Positions 58,844-64,000 of a DNA stretch of 64,000 bases are shown in pieces. A program made the position numbers and the translations under genes. The notes beneath the pieces were generated by a model, which had not been told where the DNA came from, made no database searches, and saw nothing but the letters and a program-made list of their open reading frames with translations. Source of the stretch: CAYZXK01 sp964482395 (lineage in GTDB: Bacteria; Planctomycetota; Phycisphaerae; UBA1845; Fen-1342); NCBI GenBank assembly GCA_964482395.1, contig CAYZXK010000207.1:1-64000 (forward strand), in the 5' to 3' direction. The stretch's first letter is position 1. The number at the start of each line of letters is the position of its first letter.

Positions 58844-59772
58844 CAAAGGCGGCGGGGGCGGCCAATGTGGAAGTTTATCCAGTCTGGCTCAGCGATGAGG
58901 GACGCGTGAAGCACCGGGTGGACGCCGCGGCCGCCTGCCGTACCCTGCGGGAAGCCGCCCAACTCAATCTGGAGGACCCCTGCCGCCGCGGGTCGCTGCT
59001 CAGCTTCGGGTCGGCCGGCCAACTGGTGATGACCGGCGACCTGCACGGACACTTAGGCAACTTCCGCAAGTTGCAGCGGTTCTGCGCACTGGAACGCAGC
59101 CCGGGGCGGATGGTCATCCTGCACGAGCTGATCCACCTGGAGCCGGATCGGCTCGGCGGCGCCGACACCTCGATCGACTTGCTTCTGGAAGCCGCGGCCT
59201 GGAAATGCCGATTTCCCGACAACGTCTTCTTTCTGCAATCCAACCATGAGCTGTCTCAACTCTGCGGCCATGAGATCAGCAAAGGCGGGCGGTGCGTGCT
59301 GGCGGATTTCGAGCGCGGGGTAGCGTTGCGGTTCGGCCGGCAAGCGCCGGAGGTGCTGGCGGCAGTCAACGATTACATCGCATCGCTTCCGCTGGCAGCC
59401 CGGCTGGCCAACGGCATTCTGCTGTCACACAGCCTGCCGGACGGGGTGTGCCTGGAGCGAGGGGAGTTCGATGTTTCGGTGTTCGAACGCCAGCCGACAT
59501 CGGCCGACCTGGCTCCGGGCGGGGCGGCCTATGCCCTGGTCTGGGGTCGATTCCAGACGCCCGAGGAGATCGACGCGTTCGCCCGGCAACTGGGGGTGAG
59601 CCTGTTCGTAGTGGGACACACACCGCAGGAGATGGGCTACGCTCGGGTGGGACGGATGCTGATTCTGGCCAGCGACCACGCGCACGGGGTGTTTCTGCCG
59701 ATCGACCTGAGTCGGCGTTACAGCGTGGAAGAACTGGAACGCGCGGTTCGCAAGTTCGTCAGCGTTGAGTGA
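58840..59772 (+). CDS. PPP-like metallophosphatase coupled to the kinase
   Basis: A 310-residue protein; TTG start overlapping the kinase stop, GGGGAG just upstream. Motifs follow PPP phosphatases: GDLHGHLGNF (66-75), then SNHE (for GNHE) in FFLQSNHELSQLCG, LLSHSLPDG (for the HGG motif) and VVGHTPQEMG. The second metal motif GDxVDRG is replaced by LHELIHLEPDRLGG, where His/Glu could take over metal binding or activity may be lost. Frame upstream of 58840 is a kinase shadow. The stop overlaps the ispH start (GTGA). Confidence 0.85.
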   Translation: MTKAAGAANVEVYPVWLSDEGRVKHRVDAAAACRTLREAAQLNLEDPCRRGSLLSFGSAGQLVMTGDLHGHLGNFRKLQRFCALERSPGRMVILHELIHLEPDRLGGADTSIDLLLEAAAWKCRFPDNVFFLQSNHELSQLCGHEISKGGRCVLADFERGVALRFGRQAPEVLAAVNDYIASLPLAARLANGILLSHSLPDGVCLERGEFDVSVFERQPTSADLAPGGAAYALVWGRFQTPEEIDAFARQLGVSLFVVGHTPQEMGYARVGRMLILASDHAHGVFLPIDLSRRYSVEELERAVRKFVSVE

Positions 59773-60695
59773 AGATGCGAGTACTGGTGGCCAAGCCGCG
59801 GGGGTTTTGCGCCGGCGTGGAGCGTGCGATTCGCGCGGTCGAGCTGGCACTGGATCGCTATGGGCCGCCGGTGTACGTGCGTAAGGAGATCGTCCACAAT
59901 CTGCATGTGGTTGAGCGGCTGGGTCTGCGGGGGGCGGTTTTCGTGAATGAGCTGGATGAGGTGCCGGGCGGCGCGGTCGCGGTTCTTTCGGCCCACGGCT
60001 CGCCGCCCGAAGTGTACGCTCTGGCCGCCGATCGCGGGTTGCGGCTGATCGATGCGACCTGCCCGCTGGTACGCAAGGTGCACACGGAAGTTCGACGATA
60101 CGCCAGTCGCGGCTATCAGGTGATTCTCATCGGGCACGCGGGTCACGACGAAGTGATGGGCACGATGGGGCAGGCCCCGCAGGCAACGGTGCTGGTGCAG
60201 GGACCGGCCGACGTGGCCCGATTGGACATCCCGCCCACCAAGCCCGCGGTGGTCCTGACCCAGACCACACTCAGCCAGGATGATACCGCTCAGATTGTGG
60301 CGGCTCTACGCCAACGCTTCCCGCACCTGGAGCTGCCTCCCAGTGACGACATCTGCTATGCCACGCAAAACCGTCAACGGGCGGTCAAAGAGATCTGCGA
60401 TCGGGTCCAGGTCCTGCTGGTGGTCGGCTCGCAGAACTCGTCCAACTCCCGGCGACTGACCGAAGTCGCGCAAGAACGCGGCGTGCGGGCTTATCTGATC
60501 GACGGGCCGGAACAGATCGATTCGGCCTGGCTGGCGGGGGTCGAGCAGGTGGGCGTGACATCGGGGGCCAGCGCGCCCGAGGACGTAGTGCAGGCAGTCT
60601 TGGAATATCTGCGCCGCCGCGGGGCCCGCGAGGTCGAGGAAATGAGCGCTCCCGACGAGGGAGTTACCTTCACGCTGCCAAGGCTACCCACCTAA
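59769..60695 (+). CDS. ispH: 4-hydroxy-3-methylbut-2-enyl diphosphate reductase
   Basis: A 308-residue iron-sulfur enzyme, last step of the MEP pathway. Cluster cysteines are in GFCAGVERA, DATCPLVRKVH and DICYATQNRQ; substrate residues include HNLHVV, SAHGSPP, TQTTLSQDD and SQNSSNSRRL. GTG at 59769 overlaps the phosphatase stop; an ATG two codons on is equally possible. ispD is at 18049. Linkage to a kinase/phosphatase pair is unusual. Confidence 0.95.
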   Translation: MKMRVLVAKPRGFCAGVERAIRAVELALDRYGPPVYVRKEIVHNLHVVERLGLRGAVFVNELDEVPGGAVAVLSAHGSPPEVYALAADRGLRLIDATCPLVRKVHTEVRRYASRGYQVILIGHAGHDEVMGTMGQAPQATVLVQGPADVARLDIPPTKPAVVLTQTTLSQDDTAQIVAALRQRFPHLELPPSDDICYATQNRQRAVKEICDRVQVLLVVGSQNSSNSRRLTEVAQERGVRAYLIDGPEQIDSAWLAGVEQVGVTSGASAPEDVVQAVLEYLRRRGAREVEEMSAPDEGVTFTLPRLPT

Positions 60696-60827
60696 ACCCG
60701 GTAGACCACGCCGCCAACGCCCCGGACCGCCCAGGTCCAGCGCTAGCCGATCGGCATTAACACAGCCCCGAACTCAAAGGTTCGGCGCCGCAGTTCTTCA
60801 GCAAGCTGCTAAGGCCGACGGCGCCTG

Positions 60828-62384
60828 CTACTCGAACAGGCGGGGCTGCTTGGGGTCCTCCGCAGTGGACCGGAACTCGCCGTCGGCGAGCTGAGTAACC
60901 ACCCGGAGATTCTCCCGCACCTGGCGTACCGACCGGATCACTTCCCGCGTACGGGCGTCGCGCGTGATGCTGTAACCACGCCGCAATATTCGCTCTGGAT
61001 CGCAGGCGGTGACAGCCTGGAGTCGGGCGGCAAGCAGGGTGCGGCTATGGCTGAGGGAAAGCTGGGCCGCGACGCCCGCCCGCGCCCGGAAGCTTTCGAG
61101 CCGGTCGGCCAGTCGGGCCAGGGACCACCGCGGGCTGGCCCGGTCGAGCCGGGCCGCAAGCTGGTTGAGCCAGCGCTGGGCAGCCAAGAGGCTGGCCCCA
61201 GACAGCCGCCAGAGCTGATGCACACGCCGTTCCAGACCGCGAGCGGCCTCTGAAAAGCGACGGCCGGAGGCGAATCGCAGCAAGCCGACTTCGGCGGCAT
61301 TAAGTAGCTCGCGAGCCCGTCGGGAGCCTTCCAATAACCCCAGACGGAGACGCTGCTCCAGCTCATCGATCAGTTGGCCCCGCTGACGCAGCCGCAGGGT
61401 CGGCCGGGCCAGACTATCCCGAGCCAGGATGTGATCCAGGTGGGCAGCCGCCAGTTGGAGGGTGTGCCGCAGGGCCCGTTCAGCCCGGGCCGCTTGGCGA
61501 CCAAGAATCTCGGCCAGTTCCGCCGCGCTGGGAGTAATCAGCTCGGCCGCCGCGGTCGGCGTCGGGGCTCGCAGGTCCGCGACCAGGTCGCTGATGCTCA
61601 CGTCGACTTCATGACCTACCGCACTGACGATCGGGATGCGACTGGCGGCGATCGCCCGGGCCACCACCTCCTCATTGAAGGCCCAGAGGTCTTCCAGCGC
61701 CCCTCCACCACGACCGGTAATGATGACATCGATCCCGCCCAGCTCTTCCACCCAGGTATTGAGCAGACGGATGGCGGAGGCGATTTCCTCCGCCGCCCCG
61801 TCCCCCTGGACCCGGACCGGGAAAACCAGGACCTCCACTGCGGGGAAGCGTCGCTTCAGGGTTTGGAGGATGTCTCGAATGGCGGCGCCGGTCGGGCTGG
61901 TGACCAAAGCGACCCGCTCAGGGACACGTGGCAAGGGTTTCTTGCGTCGCGGATCGAACAGTCCCTCGCGTTGCAGCCGCTCCCGGAGCTGGCGGAAGGC
62001 GACCTCCAGCTCGCCGACGCCGCGGGGCTCCAACTTTCGAACAATGAGTTGATAGACCCCGCGCTGGGCATAGACCTCCAGGCTGCCGGTGGCGATGACC
62101 TCCATGCCAACCTCGGGCTGGAACCTCAGTCGGACGGCCGTGCTCCGCCACATCACGCATCGCAGCTCGCTGACGGCGTCTTTGAGGGTGAGATAAAGGT
62201 GCCCGCTGACCGGGCGTGAGAGGTCGCCGATTTCGCCCAGGACGTGCAAAGTGGGCGGCAGATGGCGGGCGATCGCCCCACGAACCAGCTCGTTCACCTG
62301 CCGAACACTCAGCGTGGCCGATTCGAGGTAAGCCAGGTTCGGATCGGCCAGCGGCCGGTAAGCGCGACCGGGATCAAAAGGCAA
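60828..62384 (-). CDS. xseA: exodeoxyribonuclease VII large subunit
   Basis: A protein of about 518 residues. An N-terminal OB fold (LSVRQVNELVRGAIARHLPP, LGEIGDLSRPVSGHLYLTLKD) is followed by the catalytic domain with VALVTSPTGAAIRDIL, IITGRGGGALEDLWAFNEE and AVGHEVDVSISDLVADLRAPTPTAAAE. A coiled-coil and short C-terminal domain follow. The start is uncertain: TTG at 62384 lies 31 nt after rpsI; the longer ORF overlaps rpsI and is rejected. xseB is not nearby. Confidence 0.93.
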   Translation of the reverse strand: MPFDPGRAYRPLADPNLAYLESATLSVRQVNELVRGAIARHLPPTLHVLGEIGDLSRPVSGHLYLTLKDAVSELRCVMWRSTAVRLRFQPEVGMEVIATGSLEVYAQRGVYQLIVRKLEPRGVGELEVAFRQLRERLQREGLFDPRRKKPLPRVPERVALVTSPTGAAIRDILQTLKRRFPAVEVLVFPVRVQGDGAAEEIASAIRLLNTWVEELGGIDVIITGRGGGALEDLWAFNEEVVARAIAASRIPIVSAVGHEVDVSISDLVADLRAPTPTAAAELITPSAAELAEILGRQAARAERALRHTLQLAAAHLDHILARDSLARPTLRLRQRGQLIDELEQRLRLGLLEGSRRARELLNAAEVGLLRFASGRRFSEAARGLERRVHQLWRLSGASLLAAQRWLNQLAARLDRASPRWSLARLADRLESFRARAGVAAQLSLSHSRTLLAARLQAVTACDPERILRRGYSITRDARTREVIRSVRQVRENLRVVTQLADGEFRSTAEDPKQPRLFE

Positions 62385-62415
62385 CCGCTGACTCGTCGGG
62401 AGTCCTCGACTGAGA

Positions 62416-62952
62416 CTAGCGCTTGGAGAACTGGAATCGCCGGCGGGCCTTGCGGCGTCCGGGCTTCTTGCGTTCCACGCGGCGGGCATCGCGGGTGAGA
62501 TAACCGGCCTCGCGGAGCGTAGCCTCGAACTGGTTGTAGGCCTTGACCAGCGCCCGAGCGAGGCCCAGGCGGATGGCGCCCGCCTGTCCGGTGTGGCCGC
62601 CGCCCCGGACGTTGACCAGGACGTCCCAGTGGCGGCGTACACCGGTAAGTTCCAGCGGGGCCACCACATCCAGGCGGTCCTGCGGCTCGGAGAAGTAGCT
62701 TTCGATCTCTCGGCCGTTGATCAGGGTGCGGCCGCTGCCGGGCAGCAGGCGGACACGTGCGACGGCAGACTTGCGTCGGCCGGTGCCCCAGTAGATGCCA
62801 CTCGCGGCCGCAGGCGGTGGCGCCGGCTGGGCGGGCGGGGAGACTGGCACTGAGCCGGTCCGCTCGACGACCGGTGGGGGCGCCTCGGGCGGAGCAGGCG
62901 ACTGCGGCTGATCGGGAGTTAGCTCAGTGGCTTTAGGTTGCGAATCGGTCAC
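62416..62952 (-). CDS. rpsI: ribosomal protein S9 with N-terminal extension
   Basis: A 178-residue protein; the usual length is about 130. Residues about 52-178 are S9: WGTGRRKSAVARVRLLPG, NVRGGGHTGQAGAIRLGLARAL, YLTRDARRVERKKPGRRKAR and the SKR C-terminus that reaches the P-site tRNA. The first 50 residues are Pro/Ala/Gln-rich with little structure. It lies 18 nt after rplM. Confidence 0.97.
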   Translation of the reverse strand: MTDSQPKATELTPDQPQSPAPPEAPPPVVERTGSVPVSPPAQPAPPPAAASGIYWGTGRRKSAVARVRLLPGSGRTLINGREIESYFSEPQDRLDVVAPLELTGVRRHWDVLVNVRGGGHTGQAGAIRLGLARALVKAYNQFEATLREAGYLTRDARRVERKKPGRRKARRRFQFSKR

Positions 62953-62970
62953 GCCATTGACTCCTGAGGC

Positions 62971-63414
62971 TTACAGAGGCAGCGGCTCGGGCTGCTGGGC
63001 CTGATGGGGATGTTCCGGACCGGTATAGAGCTTGAGTTTGCGGAGCATCCGCCGGGCCAGAGCGTTCTTGGGGAGCATGCGTCGGACCGCCTCCCGCAAC
63101 ACGCGCTCCGGGTGGCGCTGGAGCATTTCCTTCATGGAAAGCTCTTTCAGGCCGCTGGGGTATCCGCTATAGCGCTGGTAAGTGACCTGCTCTTTCTTTC
63201 GGTTGCCGGTGACTTTGATCTGGCCGGCATTCAAGACGATGACGAAGTCGCCGCAGTCCACGTGCGGGGTGTAGGTGGGCTTGTGTTTGCCCATCAGGAC
63301 GGTCGCGATACGAACCGCCAGCCGGCCGAGGACCTGGTTGGCCGCGTCGACGACGTACCACTTCTGGGGGACCTCACCGGGTTTGGCCTGAAAACATTGA
63401 TTGGCGATCTTCAT
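62971..63414 (-). CDS. rplM: ribosomal protein L13
   Basis: A 147-residue protein: WYVVDAANQVLGRLAVRIATVLMGKHKPTYTPHVDCGDFVIVLNAGQ is the L13 core; YSGYPSGLKELSMKEML, RVLREAVRRMLPKN and YTGPEHPHQAQ complete it. First gene of rplM-rpsI-xseA. A hairpin lies just upstream. Confidence 0.97.
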   Translation of the reverse strand: MKIANQCFQAKPGEVPQKWYVVDAANQVLGRLAVRIATVLMGKHKPTYTPHVDCGDFVIVLNAGQIKVTGNRKKEQVTYQRYSGYPSGLKELSMKEMLQRHPERVLREAVRRMLPKNALARRMLRKLKLYTGPEHPHQAQQPEPLPL

Positions 63415-63428
63415 ACTCGTATCCGCCG

Positions 63429-63445
63429 CCCGGCTGTCGGCCGGG
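63429..63445 (-). promoter_or_regulatory. leader hairpin before rplM
   Basis: CCCGGC/GCCGGG with a 5-nt loop, 15-30 nt before the rplM start. It could affect ribosome access or autoregulation by L13; by position only. Confidence 0.3.
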
Positions 63446-63808
63446 CCACCATATCACGATCACGCCGCCCCAACGGCCCCGACGGAACGCCGATCGCCTC
63501 CCAATACCCGGGTCGGCGACGCTGGGTGGCGCCTCGGGCTGCGAACTGCGATGCGCGGTTGGGCGCGATCATATCAAGCTTTCGTTGTTACCGTCGGGAC
63601 CTTCAATCAGCAGAGCCCCGCGCTGGGCTTCGGCGGCCATCACCGCTGACGGCCCTTGTGACGCGACCCGGGTCGGTCCCCTCGTAGACATTCCCGCAGC
63701 GGGTCACGCTTGGCTGCGCAGGCCCAGTCTCGCTAGTTTAGCCGCGCTCGGACGATGGTCAAGGGGGCGGCCGTACCACGCAGACTCTATTTCTCGCATG
63801 TTTTTGGC

Positions 63809-63837
63809 TTGCCGGTTGTTACGGGTTGCGTTATATT
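63809..63837 (+). promoter_or_regulatory. promoter candidate for smc
   Basis: TTGCCG (63809-63814), 17-nt spacer, TATATT (63832-63837; 5 of 6 matches), about 75 nt before the smc start. Confidence 0.5.
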
Positions 63838-63911
63838 GCCGGTGTGAATACAAGATGTAGTGGCGCGGCGGACGCCCGACCGACGGGGCGTGCGTGACTC
63901 GGGTGGCTACG

Positions 63912-64000
63912 GTGTTCCTGAAGCGGATCGTCCTAAACGGCTTCAAGAGCTTCGCCGACCGGACGGAGTTCGAGTTCGGCAGCGGGATTACCGCCATCGT
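63912..64000 (+). CDS. smc: chromosome segregation protein SMC, 5' end only
   Basis: The last 89 nt open a frame from GTG reading VFLKRIVLNGFKSFADRTEF, then EFGSGITAI, up to the window edge. This is the typical N-terminus of bacterial SMC, just before its Walker A loop (GPNGSGKSN), which is outside the window. A GTG three codons upstream is an alternative start. Confidence 0.9.
   Translation, partial: MFLKRIVLNGFKSFADRTEFEFGSGITAI

Larger units (their letters stand above)
63415..63911. other. divergent rplM/smc control region
   Basis: About 500 nt without a gene. It holds the rplM leader hairpin and a good smc promoter. Open frames here have no plausible signature. Confidence 0.6.

Overview
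The window is GC-rich, densely coded DNA with a single, ordinary chromosomal character. It most probably comes from a planctomycete (Planctomycetota, perhaps Phycisphaerae; the class is a guess). The evidence is a 23S rRNA transcription unit with no 16S in front of it, secreted proteases ending in planctomycete-style dockerin repeats, many lineage-type lipoproteins and small membrane proteins, and a DUF6677-type gene. No phage, IS element or CRISPR array was seen.

Region 1 (1-3.9 kb, minus strand) is an rRNA unit: promoter, tRNA-Ile(GAT), a possible 28-codon membrane microprotein, a small heptamer-repeat element, tRNA-Ala(TGC) and a 23S rRNA whose 3' end lies outside the window. The 23S carries an intervening sequence of about 470 nt in helix 45. 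It encodes a four-helix-bundle (S23/IVP family) protein and is bounded by inverted arrays of a GAAACTA-like heptamer. The same heptamer forms the small element between the two tRNAs.

Region 2 (4-9.2 kb, minus) is a run of exported proteins of unknown function: a MauE/DoxX-type membrane protein, a signal-peptide/C-terminal-anchor protein, two small cysteine-rich exported proteins, an alpha-helical exported protein and a lipoprotein. I regard it as the best candidate here for an undescribed system. Region 3 (10-28.5 kb) holds housekeeping genes: an nrdR/ATP-cone pair, an RNase Z-like hydrolase, lipA, cstA, an rsuA/rluB-family pseudouridine synthase, a FlgI-like lipoprotein, ispD, a lipoprotein/histidine-kinase pair, an FmdB/DUF6677/small-membrane-protein operon, an overlapping coaX-mnmE-like-parA-vanZ set, obg and an NtrC-type regulator.

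Region 4 (28.8-42.6 kb) has rpoB and rpoC with a GNAT-like gene between them and no ribosomal protein genes upstream. Divergent from it are ruvX, a zinc-ribbon protein, a lipoprotein, a large-ectodomain/RDD protein and a CorA-like transporter. Region 5 (42.7-55 kb) is a secreted-protease district: a subtilase with Ca-binding repeats and a dockerin, two papain-like proteases with shared beta-sandwich and dockerin modules, a small lipoprotein, dprA and a large zinc metalloprotease. Region 6 (55.5-64 kb) has cysS, a small membrane-anchored protein, a coupled Ser/Thr kinase and PPP-like phosphatase overlapping ispH, the rplM-rpsI-xseA operon and the 5' end of smc.

Many neighbours overlap by 4 nt (ATGA, GTGA or TTGA), so several operons are translationally coupled. 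Start codons were moved inward where a signal peptide, family N-terminus or ribosome-binding site required it. Family names come from motif recognition by eye; no database search was run.
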